Shown in pieces: positions 19,113 to 29,077 of a DNA stretch of 64,000 nt. The number at the start of each line of letters is the position of its first letter. Position 1 is the stretch's first letter. Position numbers and translations under genes: made by a program. Origin of the DNA: Thermodesulfobacteriota bacterium (lineage in GTDB: Bacteria; Desulfobacterota; GWC2-55-46); the NCBI GenBank assembly GCA_030583865.1, contig CP129479.1:1-64000 (forward strand). Direction: 5' to 3'. The notes under the pieces were generated by a model that was given only the letters and a program-made list of their open reading frames with translations, searched no databases and was not told where the DNA came from.

Positions 19113-22100
19113 GTGATGATAGACGAAATACTCAGCAAAGCGGAATCCGAGGCCTCTATTGCGCTCGCCGGCCTCGGCTATGCCGACGGCAGAGGCGCTC
19201 TCAGGAACCTCAGGCTCCTTTCAGGCGGCCCGCTCTCGACCCGCCTGGAGGCTGTCGTGAAGCTGTCCCTGGAGGCGCCCTCGCCCGACGCGGCCCTGAA
19301 CAACCTCGAAGGCGTGGTCGAGGGCTCTGGAGAAAGCGTAAACGCGCTCCCGGACAAGGAGCTTGGGGGGCTCCTCTTCATCTGCGGCTCGTCTTCATTC
19401 CTGTCGGGCATCCTGGCCCGTAACCCGGATTATACCGGGTGGCTCTTCAGGGAAGCCCTCGCCCTTTCCCGGGACGCGGAATCGCTCAGGCTGGAAATAG
19501 AGGAGAGGACCTCGGGCCTTGAATCAGTCGAAGAGGTCTCAAGGGAGATACGCCTTTTCAAGCAAAAGGAGTATTTACGGATAGGCACGAGGGACCTCTT
19601 GAGGGTCGCGGATTTGAGGGAGACCACAAGGGAGCTTTCCGACCTCGCTTCCGCGTGCCTCGAAGCGGCCGTAGCCTTTTCCACGAGGCTCCACACAAAG
19701 ACTTACGGCGCCCCGTTTTACGAGGACGCCGAGGGAGGAAAGAAAGAGGCCGGGTTCGTAGTCATAGGCATGGGGAAGCTCGGCGGGAGAGAACTCAACT
19801 TCTCATCCGACATAGACATAATCTACTTATATTCTTCCGACAAGGGCGAGACCGCCGGGGTCGACGGGAGGCCCGGCTCGGCCATAAGCCTCCATGCCTT
19901 CTTCGTCAAGGTCTCGATGCTCGTAACAAAGCTCATATCGAACGTAACGGACGAGGGGTTCGCCTTCAGGGTCGACCTCGACCTCCGGCCAGAGGGCCGG
20001 AGCGGCGACATCGCGAACTCGCTCCGGAGCGCAGAGGTCTACTACGAGTCCTGGGGCCAGCCCTGGGAGCGCGCGGCCATGATAAAGGCAAGGCCCGTAG
20101 CGGGCTCGACCGGGCTCGGGGAAGAGTTCCTCTCCATGATACGGCCGTTTGTCTACAGGAAATACCTGGACTTCACTGCGATCGACGAAATAAAGACCAT
20201 GAAGGAAAAGATAGACTTAAGCCTCCTTCGGAGGAACCCGGACGCCGTGGACGTGAAGCTCGGGGCGGGAGGCATACGCGAGATAGAGTTCTTCTGCCAG
20301 GCCCTTCAGCTCATACACGCCGGCAAGGACCCGCTAATAAGGGAAAGGAACACCCTCGAGGCCCTTCTTAAGCTCAAGGAGCATAAGTATATAAAGGCCG
20401 ATGAAGCGGAGCGCCTCTCGGCAGGGTACACGTTCCTCCGGGAGCTCGAGCACAGGATACAGATAATCGAGGGCAGGCAGAGCCAGGCGATACCCGCAAG
20501 CGAGGCCGCCCTCTTAAGGCTCGCGAGGATGATGGGTTTCAGCGGCTCGAAAGAAGAAGCAGCCGGCCTTTTCTGGGACGAGTACAGGAAAGTGACCTCG
20601 GGCGTGCACGAGGTCTTCAGGTCGCTTTTCTACAGGTCCGGCGAGGCACCGGCGGTCCCGGAGGAGGTAAGGCTCCTCTTCACGGCCGACCTCCCGGAGG
20701 AAGAGGCGAAATCAAGGCTCCGCGCCCTGGGCTTCGGCGACCCTTCTGCGGCTTACGCGAACCTCAAGCTTCTACGTGACGGGCCGCCGTTCGCGCGCCT
20801 GTCTTCCAGGGCGCGCCTGATGCTCCAGAGGCTCGCGCCCATGTTCCTCCAGAAGGCCGCGGATTCGCCCGACCCTGACAGGAGCCTCGCCCACCTCGAA
20901 AGGTTCATATCGTCCGTAGGCGCCCGCACGACCTTTTATTCACTCCTTTACGAGAACCCCCACGTGCTCGAAGAGCTCATGCGGCTTTTCGGCACGAGCG
21001 TATTTCTCTCGCGGGACTTGATAGACCACCCTGAAAGCCTCGACATCCTCCTCTCGGACGAGCTCTCCATAGCCTACAGGAAGCGCGAGGGGATAATTGC
21101 CGCCTTCCTATCCGAGACAGCACCGGGAAAGGAGTACGAGGATGTTCTCGACGGTCTCCGGAGGCTTAAGAGCCAGGAGCTTTTCAGGATAGGCCTCAAC
21201 GACGTAGGCGGGGCGCTAAAGCCCAGGCAGGTCTCCAACCAGATATCGTTCTTGGCCGAGGCGGCTCTCGGCGCGGCGCTGAAGATCGCGGCGGACGGCT
21301 TGAGGGACCGCTACGGCGACCCACCGGCATCCGGCAGGTTCGCGGTCATCGGCATGGGGAAGCTCGGCGGCAGGGAGCTCATCTACGGCTCTGACCTCGA
21401 TATAGTCTTCGTATACTCGGGAAATGCCCAGGACCGTACCAGCGGGCCCAGGGAAATATCCCTGCACGAATATTACGTGAAGCTCGGGCAGAGGATGATA
21501 AGCGCTCTCACTTTACGGACGCGAGAGGGCTTCGTATTCAACGTGGACGCGCGGCTAAGGCCCTCGGGGAGCGCGGGCCCCCTAGTCGTTTCCGAAGAGG
21601 CGCTCTTTAAATACCACTCCGGCCCGACGCTCGTATGGGAAAGGCAGGCCCTTACCAGGGCCCGCGCCGTTGCCGGGGACATGGGATTCGGCCGCGGCAT
21701 CGTATCCGGCCTCTGGGAGATCCTCTACTCAAAGCCCCTCACAGCGGCCGATGTCGAGGAGATGCTCCGGATAAGGAAGCGGATGGAGGTTGAAATTGCC
21801 AAGGAGGATGCGGGACGGTATAATATCAAGACCGGGTCAGGCGGCATAGTCGATATAGAATTCCTGGTGCAGGCGCTCCAGTTGAGATACGGCTCTACAA
21901 ACCCAGCCCTCAGGACCTCCTATACCCAAAAGGCGCTACTGAGGCTCCGGCGCGCAGGGTTCATCCCGGAGGACGGCTTTCGTTTCCTCTCGGGCGCATG
22001 GTCATTCATGCGGCTTATAGAGACGAGGCAGCGCATTGTCCATGACAGGCCGGAGGGCTACCTCGTGAGGGGCTCGGAGGAGCTTACCACCCTTGCGAAG

Positions 22101-22250
22101 AGGACCGGCTACTCCGGCCCGGATGCCGCGGAAAGGCTCCTCAAGGATTACGCCGGCTTTGCCGAAAGGGTAAGGGATTCCTATTCAATGGTCCTCGAAG
22201 GGCTCAAGACGCCCCCTCCCCCGCGGGACGGGAAGGACGGTAAAGAATGA
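19113..22250 (+). CDS. glnE: GlnE, glutamine synthetase adenylyltransferase/adenylyl-removing enzyme
   Basis: Bifunctional enzyme that adds or removes AMP on glutamine synthetase according to nitrogen status. Two nucleotidyltransferase domains are visible, each with the GMGKLGGREL motif followed by a DxD: SSDIDIIYLY (near 225; deadenylylation half) and GSDLDIVFVY (near 760; adenylylation half). Each is followed by a GlnD-UR-type helical domain (GAGGIREIEFF and GSGGIVDIEFL). 1045 residues is slightly longer than the usual 950. The start is GTG 19113 or ATG 19116. Its stop overlaps the next ATG. Glutamate dehydrogenase follows downstream, making a small nitrogen group. Confidence 0.96.
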   Translation: MMIDEILSKAESEASIALAGLGYADGRGALRNLRLLSGGPLSTRLEAVVKLSLEAPSPDAALNNLEGVVEGSGESVNALPDKELGGLLFICGSSSFLSGILARNPDYTGWLFREALALSRDAESLRLEIEERTSGLESVEEVSREIRLFKQKEYLRIGTRDLLRVADLRETTRELSDLASACLEAAVAFSTRLHTKTYGAPFYEDAEGGKKEAGFVVIGMGKLGGRELNFSSDIDIIYLYSSDKGETAGVDGRPGSAISLHAFFVKVSMLVTKLISNVTDEGFAFRVDLDLRPEGRSGDIANSLRSAEVYYESWGQPWERAAMIKARPVAGSTGLGEEFLSMIRPFVYRKYLDFTAIDEIKTMKEKIDLSLLRRNPDAVDVKLGAGGIREIEFFCQALQLIHAGKDPLIRERNTLEALLKLKEHKYIKADEAERLSAGYTFLRELEHRIQIIEGRQSQAIPASEAALLRLARMMGFSGSKEEAAGLFWDEYRKVTSGVHEVFRSLFYRSGEAPAVPEEVRLLFTADLPEEEAKSRLRALGFGDPSAAYANLKLLRDGPPFARLSSRARLMLQRLAPMFLQKAADSPDPDRSLAHLERFISSVGARTTFYSLLYENPHVLEELMRLFGTSVFLSRDLIDHPESLDILLSDELSIAYRKREGIIAAFLSETAPGKEYEDVLDGLRRLKSQELFRIGLNDVGGALKPRQVSNQISFLAEAALGAALKIAADGLRDRYGDPPASGRFAVIGMGKLGGRELIYGSDLDIVFVYSGNAQDRTSGPREISLHEYYVKLGQRMISALTLRTREGFVFNVDARLRPSGSAGPLVVSEEALFKYHSGPTLVWERQALTRARAVAGDMGFGRGIVSGLWEILYSKPLTAADVEEMLRIRKRMEVEIAKEDAGRYNIKTGSGGIVDIEFLVQALQLRYGSTNPALRTSYTQKALLRLRRAGFIPEDGFRFLSGAWSFMRLIETRQRIVHDRPEGYLVRGSEELTTLAKRTGYSGPDAAERLLKDYAGFAERVRDSYSMVLEGLKTPPPPRDGKDGKE

Positions 22251-24745
22251 AAAGCGAACTGGGAAATATGGGGCTCCCGAGGCTCCTTCATCTCATATAT
22301 CTCAAGCAGGACGAGACCGCGGTCCTCGACATCATGAAGGAACCCGTGAAGAAGCGTTTCTTCTTCAGGCGGGGCCTTCCGGTGGCGGCGAGCTCGAACG
22401 TGCTCGGAGAGGTGCTCGGAAGGCTCCTCATGCAGGAGGGGATAATCTCCGAGAAGGAGTATGAGGGCTCGCTCGAAGCCGTCCTCCGTGAACGGAAGCG
22501 CCACGGCGAGGTGCTCATATCCATGGGTCTCCTTACGAAGGAGAAGCTGGAAGAGTTCCTGCGGCTTCAGCTCAAGAGGAGGCTCCTCAGGGTTTTCGAC
22601 TGGGAGGAGGGCTCCTACAGGTACGTGAAAGCGCCCATCCCGGACGGGCTTCCCGATAACCCGCTCCATCCGGCAGAGCTCATTCTCGAAGGCATAAGCC
22701 TCGGCTTCTACCCGGCTTCGAACATCAAAAAGGAGCTGGGGCCCTGCATGGACAGGCGCCTTTCGCTCCATGAGGGCGAAGGCCCTTACAAGCTTCAGGA
22801 CTTCCATTTCAACCTGCAGGAGATGCGGTTCATAGAGGCCCTCTCGGGCGGGAAGACGCTCGAGGACGCGCTCGGCTCATCGGACCTGCTGCGTCACCGC
22901 GCCCTGTCCATCGCCCTCTCGCTTGTGATTACCGGACTCCTCAAGGACGGCGGCGCAACTGACGGGCCATATGAGCTCAGGGAATCGGCCCCTGAGGCCC
23001 GCCCTCCCGAGGCGCAGGTGGATTCCCAGCTCAATGCCGAACTCCTTTTCATGCGCGCCAAGGCCGCCCTTCATAAAAAGGACTTCCTCTCGGCCATCGG
23101 CATGCTCAAGGACATAACGACAATCTCGCCCGGCGAGGGCGAGTACTGGGCCGCCCTGGGCTGGGCCATTTATAACGACGACCCCGGAAGGATCGCCGAA
23201 TCAGAGAGGCTCCTCAAGGACTCGATAGACCTCAATAACGACCTCGACGGCGCGTGGCTCTACCTCGGAAAGGTCTTTCTCGCGCAGGGCCGTTCCGAAG
23301 AGGCCGAAAAGGCGTTCTCAACCGCTTTCTCCAAGAACCCCTGGAATACGGAAGCGCTCTCAGAGCTCAAGAGGCTCTATCTAAACAGCCGGGCCCCCCG
23401 TGAGGCCGGGCCTTTCGCGGGCTTCCCGGCCGAGCCGCCCCTTTCAGGGGCAGAGGCCGGTCCGCTCGATGCGCTCGTAAAGGCCGTAAGAAAGCACTCG
23501 GGCCCGGTGCTCCTCGAGGGCGAGCCGGGGGCCGGGAAGACCACCGTGCTCCTTGAGCTCCTTAAAAGGGTTTCCCAGGACAAGGTCCTTGCCGCCCTCA
23601 TACAGAGGCCCCAGGCAAAGGAGTTCGATTTCGTGAAGGGGCTTAACACCGAGCTGGGCTCAAGTAGCGATGCCAGGACCGTAAAGGACCAGCTCCTTAA
23701 CCTCGGGATGCGGGTCTCCCAGAATAAGATCCAGGGCGGCCACAGCCTCATTATAATTGACGACGCGGACTCTCTTTCACCCGGCTGCCTCAAGCTCGTC
23801 CAGTATCTTACAAGGCTTAAGACCCTGCAGATTATCCTTTCCGCCGGGCCCGGCCTGGCGGAAAGGCTCAAGGACCCTGCCTTCAAGGAGCTCGACGAGA
23901 GGCTCTCGACCAGGGTCAAGCTTAGCGGGATGACCCGGGAGGAGACCTCTCTCCTTATAGAATCCCGGGTAAGGTCCGCAAAGGGAGAGGCCGCCGTACG
24001 CGTCGCCCTCTCCGCGCCAGACCCGGGAGAAATATTTGAGAAGACCGGCGGCATTCCCGGGGCCGCTCTTAAAGAGGCTGCGGCCGTTTTCAAGAGGACC
24101 GTGCCCAAGCCCCTTGAGAAGGCAGCGGCTCCGCTCACCGGAGCCGCTGCGATTGAGCCGGGGCCCGGGGATACGGAAGTGGTTTTGCCGGAAGCGCCCG
24201 TTGAAAGAAGGCCTCAAAACCACGAGCACATTGAGCTGATGGAATACGAGCACGTCCTTGAGCCGGCGGCCCTTGAACCCGTTAGCGAGGCCAGGTCTGA
24301 AACCACCCCGCATGAAAAGGCGGCGGCTGCAGCGGAGGCACCGGCGCCCGCCGCGCCCGCCATGCAGGAGGCAGCGTCCGCTCAGTCATCGGCTCCTCAG
24401 AAACCCCTTCCCAAGAAAGAGGCACCGGGCCAAAAGGAGACCCCTGTTAAGACCGGGCCCGCAAAAAATAACGCATCGAGTGCTGTCCTCTGGGTAGTCC
24501 TCTTCCTCGTTGCCGCGATCGCCGCAGGCTACTTCATATGGACCTTCTGGTCAGGCAACGCGGCGGAAAAAAAGGAGCCGGTGGCCGTGCCTGCCCCGTT
24601 CGAGGAAAAATTCCCCGGGCCGCAAGGCGGGCCTGTACAGGCCGATTTCGAAAAAGTCCTGCCCGGGGAAACCCCGGAGACAAGTCCCGCCAACGCGGAA
24701 GCCGCCGACCCCTCCCTTGACACGGCGCCTCGGGATGGTGAATAG
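22247..24745 (+). CDS. DUF4388 - TPR - ExeA-like ATPase - transmembrane protein
   Basis: 832-residue multidomain protein without a named homologue known to me. The N-terminal DUF4388/PATAN-like region (about 1-130: GNMGLPRLLHLIYLKQDETA, KKRFFFRRGLPVAA, LGRLLMQEGIISEKEYE) is followed by TPR-type repeats (about 260-370). Next comes an ATPase with Walker A GEPGAGKTTVLLEL near 427 and Walker B LIIIDDADSL near 505, resembling ExeA/GspA. A Pro/Ala/Glu-rich linker (about 620-740) leads to one membrane span (VLWVVLFLVAAIAAGYFIW near 750) and an acidic tail. It overlaps glnE by 4 bp (ATGA). It might be a membrane-tethered regulatory or assembly ATPase; this is inference. Confidence 0.8.
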   Translation: MKSELGNMGLPRLLHLIYLKQDETAVLDIMKEPVKKRFFFRRGLPVAASSNVLGEVLGRLLMQEGIISEKEYEGSLEAVLRERKRHGEVLISMGLLTKEKLEEFLRLQLKRRLLRVFDWEEGSYRYVKAPIPDGLPDNPLHPAELILEGISLGFYPASNIKKELGPCMDRRLSLHEGEGPYKLQDFHFNLQEMRFIEALSGGKTLEDALGSSDLLRHRALSIALSLVITGLLKDGGATDGPYELRESAPEARPPEAQVDSQLNAELLFMRAKAALHKKDFLSAIGMLKDITTISPGEGEYWAALGWAIYNDDPGRIAESERLLKDSIDLNNDLDGAWLYLGKVFLAQGRSEEAEKAFSTAFSKNPWNTEALSELKRLYLNSRAPREAGPFAGFPAEPPLSGAEAGPLDALVKAVRKHSGPVLLEGEPGAGKTTVLLELLKRVSQDKVLAALIQRPQAKEFDFVKGLNTELGSSSDARTVKDQLLNLGMRVSQNKIQGGHSLIIIDDADSLSPGCLKLVQYLTRLKTLQIILSAGPGLAERLKDPAFKELDERLSTRVKLSGMTREETSLLIESRVRSAKGEAAVRVALSAPDPGEIFEKTGGIPGAALKEAAAVFKRTVPKPLEKAAAPLTGAAAIEPGPGDTEVVLPEAPVERRPQNHEHIELMEYEHVLEPAALEPVSEARSETTPHEKAAAAAEAPAPAAPAMQEAASAQSSAPQKPLPKKEAPGQKETPVKTGPAKNNASSAVLWVVLFLVAAIAAGYFIWTFWSGNAAEKKEPVAVPAPFEEKFPGPQGGPVQADFEKVLPGETPETSPANAEAADPSLDTAPRDGE

Positions 24746-24802
24746 TTAAGAGGGGCTTTTCCGCCCCGTGCCGTGCAAAGATTTTAATTTTCCGGGGGGA
24801 CC

Positions 24803-26050
24803 ATGGCTGAAAAAAGCGTTTTCGAGGAGGTGCTTCTGGCCCTTGAGAAGGCGAACAGGCATCTCAATCTCCCCAAATCGGTATATGAAAGGCTTAAGAC
24901 CCCGAGGCGCTCCCTTATCGTCTCGGTCCCCGTGGAGATGGACGACGGCTCAATAGCGAACTACACGGGCTACAGGGTGCAGTACGATTTCGCGAGGGGG
25001 CCCGCAAAGGGCGGCGTCCGCTTCCATCCCAAGGTCGACCTTGACGAGATAACCGCGCTCGCGGCGCTCATGACATGGAAATGCGCCCTGGTCGATATAC
25101 CCTTTGGCGGCGCAAAGGGCGGAGTTGCCTGCGACCCGACGGGCTTAAGCAAGCGCGAGCTCGAAAGGCTCACCAGGAGATACACCTATGAGATTGGACT
25201 TCTCATAGGCCCGGAATCCGACATACCCGCGCCGGACGTCTATACGGACGAACAGGTCATGGCGTGGATGATGGACACCTATTCCATGATGAAGGGGTAC
25301 TCGGTCCCCGGGGTCGTGACAGGCAAACCCGTAAGCCTCGGCGGCTCGCTCGGGAGGAGCAAGGCGACGTCCTCGGGGCTGGTGACAACGGTCATCGAGG
25401 CGCTCGACCACCTGGGCATGGAGGTCCGGGGCCTGACAGCGACCGTGCTCGGCTTCGGGAAGGTAGGATTGAACGCGGCAGCCATCCTCGAGGAGGCCGG
25501 CGCAAGGATAATCGGCGTTGCCGACTCCAAGGGGGCGGTCTACAACCCGCAGGGGCTCGATGTGAAAGAGCTCGTCAGGCATAAACGCGACACAGATACC
25601 GTGCAGGGCTTCAGGGGCTCCGAGGACCTTACAATCGACGAGCTTATATCGATAGAGACGGACCTCCTCGTGCCCGCGGCGCTCGAAGGGCAGATAAACG
25701 CCTCGAACGCTCATCTCGTAAAGGCCAGGGTCCTCGCGGAGGGCGCGAACAGCCCCCTTACCGCCGAAGCTGACGAGCTGCTTGGCTCAAAAGGCGTCTT
25801 CATCATCCCCGACATACTGGCGAACGCTGGCGGTGTAGTGGTCTCTTATTTCGAATGGGTGCAGGGCCTCCAGAGGTTTTTCTGGAACGAAGCGGAAGTG
25901 GGGTCCCGACTTTCCGCGGTCATGAAGAAGGCGTTCCACGAGGTCCTTTCCCTCTCAAGGGACAAGGGGCTGGACATGAGGACCGCCGCCATGGCCCTGG
26001 GGGTCAAAAGGGTTGCGGACGCGGTCCAGATACGGGGGCTCTATCCCTGA
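24803..26050 (+). CDS. Glutamate dehydrogenase (Glu/Leu/Phe/Val dehydrogenase family)
   Basis: Interconverts glutamate and 2-oxoglutarate plus ammonia. The N-terminal dimerisation domain has KGGVRFHPKVD and LVDIPFGGAKGG (catalytic Lys region, with the proton-relay Asp in PAPDVYT). The Rossmann domain follows with VLGFGKVGLNAA, ADSKGAV, LAEGANSPLT and IIPDILANAGGVVVSYFEW. 415 residues is typical of NAD(P)-type GdhA/RocG enzymes. It is 57 bp after the DUF4388 gene and may share a transcript with glnE. Confidence 0.93.
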   Translation: MAEKSVFEEVLLALEKANRHLNLPKSVYERLKTPRRSLIVSVPVEMDDGSIANYTGYRVQYDFARGPAKGGVRFHPKVDLDEITALAALMTWKCALVDIPFGGAKGGVACDPTGLSKRELERLTRRYTYEIGLLIGPESDIPAPDVYTDEQVMAWMMDTYSMMKGYSVPGVVTGKPVSLGGSLGRSKATSSGLVTTVIEALDHLGMEVRGLTATVLGFGKVGLNAAAILEEAGARIIGVADSKGAVYNPQGLDVKELVRHKRDTDTVQGFRGSEDLTIDELISIETDLLVPAALEGQINASNAHLVKARVLAEGANSPLTAEADELLGSKGVFIIPDILANAGGVVVSYFEWVQGLQRFFWNEAEVGSRLSAVMKKAFHEVLSLSRDKGLDMRTAAMALGVKRVADAVQIRGLYP

Positions 26051-26341
26051 CCGGCCGGAGTCCTCACAAGGCATTTTTTGGGCTGACCCGATGGGCGCAG
26101 CCACCCTTTCCAGGCTTAACTACCTGATAAATTTTTGTTTTTCGAGATATATAAATTTCTTTTCGCCTGCCCTTCAAAACCCTTGAAATCACCCTTCCAC
26201 TCTGATAAATTGGCTCCCTACGAAAAGGCCCCAGTTATCAACATCTGTGAATAACCCTGTGAATATCTTCCGGCGGTAAAGCAATCGTTCTGGCCTCGTT
26301 TGCCCCTCTTTCTTCCAGAGCTGCCGGAACCCGTGGTGCAA
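26051..26341. other. dnaA upstream region with DnaA boxes (part of a bipartite origin)
   Basis: 291 bp gene-free stretch. It holds an AT-rich segment (about 26119-26165) and three DnaA-box-like 9-mers: TTATCAACA (26235-26243), the reverse of TTATTCACA (26246-26254) and a weaker ATATTCACA (26258-26266). It probably also carries the dnaA promoter, so dnaA may be autoregulated. Confidence 0.7.
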
Positions 26342-27673
26342 ATGGATTCCGAAGCTATCTGGAAAAACTGCCTCAAATCGATCGAGACCCATGTAAGCCC
26401 GCAGCACATTGCCACGTGGTTCAGGCCCATACGGGTGCTGGGCGGGAGCTCATCCCATATAGAGCTCGAGGTGCCGAACCGTTTCTTCCTCGAGTGGATA
26501 AAGGAGCACTATCTCTTGCTCCTGGAGGACGTCCTCCGGAAGGTGTCGAAGAAGGGCCTTGAGCTTGCCTGGTCCGTAAGCGACGAGCCGCAGGCCGCTG
26601 CCCCCAGGAAAAAAGAGAAGGAAAGCGGCAAGGCACCGAGGCAGACGGGCTCGACACTCAACGGCAAGTACACATTCGACAACTTCGTCGTCGGGAAGGC
26701 CAACGAGTTCGCGCACGCCGCGTGCTCGGCCGCCGCCGGTAACCTGGGGAGCAAGTACAACCCCCTTTTCATCTACGGCTGCGTCGGCCTTGGAAAGACC
26801 CACCTCCTCCAGGCGATAGGCCACAAGGTCCTCGCCCACAATCCCGGCGCAAAGGTCTGCTATTACACCTCGGAGCGCTTCGTAAACGACTTCATAAACT
26901 ACGTGAGCCGCCAGAAGATGAGCGAGTTCAGGAGCAGGTTCAGGAACGTCGACGTCCTGCTTATAGATGACATCCAGTTCTGGGCCGGCAAGGAAGGCAC
27001 GCAGGAGGAGTTCTTCCACACCTTCAATACGCTTTACGAGAACCACAAGCAGATAGTGGTGACAAGCGACAAGTTCCCCAAGGACTTGAACGGCCTCGAG
27101 GAGCGGCTACGGTCGCGTTTCGAGTGGGGCCTTGTCGCTGACATACAGCCGCCTGACACCGAGACCAAGATCGCGATACTCAGGAAAAAGGCGAAGGCCG
27201 AGGGAGTCAAGCTCCCGGACGACGTCGCGGGGTGGCTCTCCGAGGTAAGCGGCTCCAACGTCCGCGAGCTCGAAGGGTTCCTCAACAGGATAATCGCGGT
27301 ATCGAGCCTTACGAACCGGGATATAGACCTCTCTATGGCGAAGGAGGCCCTCAAGAACCTCATAAAGGAGATGGAGGAGAAGGTCTTCACCATAGACGAA
27401 ATCCAGAAGGCCGTCGCCTCTTTTTATGATATAAAGCCCTCGGAGCTCAAGAGCAAGAGAAGGCACCAGAATATCGCGCTCCCGAGGCAGATAGCCATGT
27501 TCCTCGCAAGGGAGTACGGCGGCTTCTCTTACCCTGAAATAGGCTCGTCTTTCGGCGGCAAGGACCACTCGACCGCCATACACGCCTGCAAGAAGATCGA
27601 AAAGGCGATAAAGGAGAACGGCGAGGTAAAGCAGGCCGTGCGGTCTTTGAAACAGAACCTCGGCATAAGATAG
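26342..27673 (+). CDS. dnaA: DnaA chromosomal replication initiator
   Basis: Binds DnaA boxes and melts the origin. Domain I (WKNCLKSIETHVSPQHIATWF), a short linker, the AAA+ domain III (Walker A GCVGLGKTHLLQA, Walker B VDVLLIDDIQF) and domain IV with the signature GGKDHSTAIHACKKIE are all present. The frame is open to 26300, but homologues begin at MDSEAIW, so ATG 26342 is chosen (443 residues). It is flanked on both sides by DnaA-box clusters. Confidence 0.98.
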   Translation: MDSEAIWKNCLKSIETHVSPQHIATWFRPIRVLGGSSSHIELEVPNRFFLEWIKEHYLLLLEDVLRKVSKKGLELAWSVSDEPQAAAPRKKEKESGKAPRQTGSTLNGKYTFDNFVVGKANEFAHAACSAAAGNLGSKYNPLFIYGCVGLGKTHLLQAIGHKVLAHNPGAKVCYYTSERFVNDFINYVSRQKMSEFRSRFRNVDVLLIDDIQFWAGKEGTQEEFFHTFNTLYENHKQIVVTSDKFPKDLNGLEERLRSRFEWGLVADIQPPDTETKIAILRKKAKAEGVKLPDDVAGWLSEVSGSNVRELEGFLNRIIAVSSLTNRDIDLSMAKEALKNLIKEMEEKVFTIDEIQKAVASFYDIKPSELKSKRRHQNIALPRQIAMFLAREYGGFSYPEIGSSFGGKDHSTAIHACKKIEKAIKENGEVKQAVRSLKQNLGIR

Positions 27674-27964
27674 CGCTTTCAGGCTCTTGGGCATCATCCC
27701 AACAGCTTTATCAACACCCCGTGGTCTTCTTGTTGGTATGCCGGGATGTGGTGTTGGTAAATTAGGGGCCTCTGTTGATGGATTTTCGGGGGCGGTAAAA
27801 GGTTGGCGGGGGCGTCTCTTTTACGAACAGCTGAGCGCCGCGGCTTCGCCTTTTCTTTCAGTTACTTTGGCGGTTATCAACACATTAACAGGGCCTACTA
27901 CTATCTACTACTCTCTAAGAGATTATAGAGAGATAGAATACAAATCCAAAGACAGGAGAACAGG
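27674..27964. other. oriC: oriC core: DnaA boxes, GC spacer and DnaA-trio-like unwinding tract
   Basis: The dnaA-dnaN spacer. DnaA boxes are TTATCAACA at 27708-27716 and 27874-27882, with reversed weaker ones at 27752-27760 (TTACCAACA) and 27773-27781 (CCATCAACA). After the 27874 box come 12 bp ending GGGC and then the tract CTACTACTATCTACTACT (27895-27912), the arrangement described for the basal unwinding system of Bacillus subtilis (box, GC-rich spacer, DnaA-trios). An AT-rich stretch to 27950 would be the melting region. Confidence 0.82.
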
Positions 27965-29068
27965 ATGAAGTTCACTATCGGTAAGCCAGACTTCATAAAG
28001 GTGCTCCAGAGGATACAGGGCATAGTTGAGAAAAGGAACACCATGCCCATACTCGCTAACGTGCTCTTGGACGCCTCAAAAGGCAAGGTGACCATCATGG
28101 CTACCGACCTGGAGGTCTTCATAAGGGACTCGGCGCAGGCAGGGGTTTCCGAAGAAGGCTCCGTAACGGTGAACGCGCGGAAGGTCTTTGAGATAGCCAA
28201 GGAGCTCCCCGGCGACCAGATAGACGTATCCACCGGCAAGGAAGACAAGCTCACCCTCAAGGCCGGAAAGGCAAGGTTCAACATCATGGGGCTCCCGGCA
28301 AAGGAGTTCCCATCGTTCCCCGACCCGGAAGAGGGGTCGCTGCAGCCGATAGACGGCGGGACCATGAGGAACATGATAGACAAGACCTCATTCGCGGTAT
28401 CGACAGACGAGACGAGGTATAACATAAACGGCTTCCTCCTAGAAAGGGAGGACGGCAGGATAAAGATGGTCGCGACAGACGGGCACAGGCTCGCCCTTAT
28501 CATGAGCGAAGGCGACAATATAGCAAAAGGCCAGAAGGAAGGGGTCCTCCTTCCGAGAAAAGGCGTAATGGAGATGAAGAAGGTCCTCGATGAGAAGGAT
28601 GGGGAGTTCTTCCTCGGCATAACCCAGAAGAACGCGGTCATGAAGAGAGAAAATACCGTAATCACGGTACGCCTCCTTGAAGGCGAGTTCCCGGACTACA
28701 GGAGGGTAATCCCCAAGGACAACGACAAGGTGGTGAGCGCGAAAAGGGAGGAACTGCTTTCGTCTCTCAAGAGGGTCTCCATACTTTCGACCGACAAGAT
28801 AAAAGGGGTCAAGTTCAGCTTCTCGAACTCGAAGCTGGTATTGTCGTCATCAAGCCCCGATATAGGGGAAGCCACAGAAGAGGTCGACATAAAATATTCG
28901 GAAGACGATATCGATATAGCCTTCAACGCCCGCTATTTCATAGACGTCCTGGAGGCGCTGAAGGAAGAAGATGTAACCATAAACCTCAAGGACTCTCTTT
29001 CGCCCGGCATCATAAGGCCTGCCGGAGGCGAGGACTATACCTACATAATCATGCCCATGAGGCTCTGA
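27965..29068 (+). CDS. dnaN: DNA polymerase III beta subunit (sliding clamp)
   Basis: Ring-shaped processivity clamp. 367 residues make up three repeated clamp domains; visible landmarks are MPILANVLLDASKG, ATDLEVFIRD, VATDGHRLAL and the C-terminal DYTYIIMPMRL. ATG 27965 has AGGAGAACAGG upstream. recF and gyrB, usual followers, are absent; rpmH comes next. Confidence 0.98.
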   Translation: MKFTIGKPDFIKVLQRIQGIVEKRNTMPILANVLLDASKGKVTIMATDLEVFIRDSAQAGVSEEGSVTVNARKVFEIAKELPGDQIDVSTGKEDKLTLKAGKARFNIMGLPAKEFPSFPDPEEGSLQPIDGGTMRNMIDKTSFAVSTDETRYNINGFLLEREDGRIKMVATDGHRLALIMSEGDNIAKGQKEGVLLPRKGVMEMKKVLDEKDGEFFLGITQKNAVMKRENTVITVRLLEGEFPDYRRVIPKDNDKVVSAKREELLSSLKRVSILSTDKIKGVKFSFSNSKLVLSSSSPDIGEATEEVDIKYSEDDIDIAFNARYFIDVLEALKEEDVTINLKDSLSPGIIRPAGGEDYTYIIMPMRL

Positions 29069-29077
29069 TGCGCGCGC

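Noticed and set aside
27687-27968. 93-codon frame in the dnaA-dnaN spacer
   Set aside because: It covers the DnaA boxes and unwinding tract, has no ribosome site and no recognisable homology; the region is better explained as oriC.
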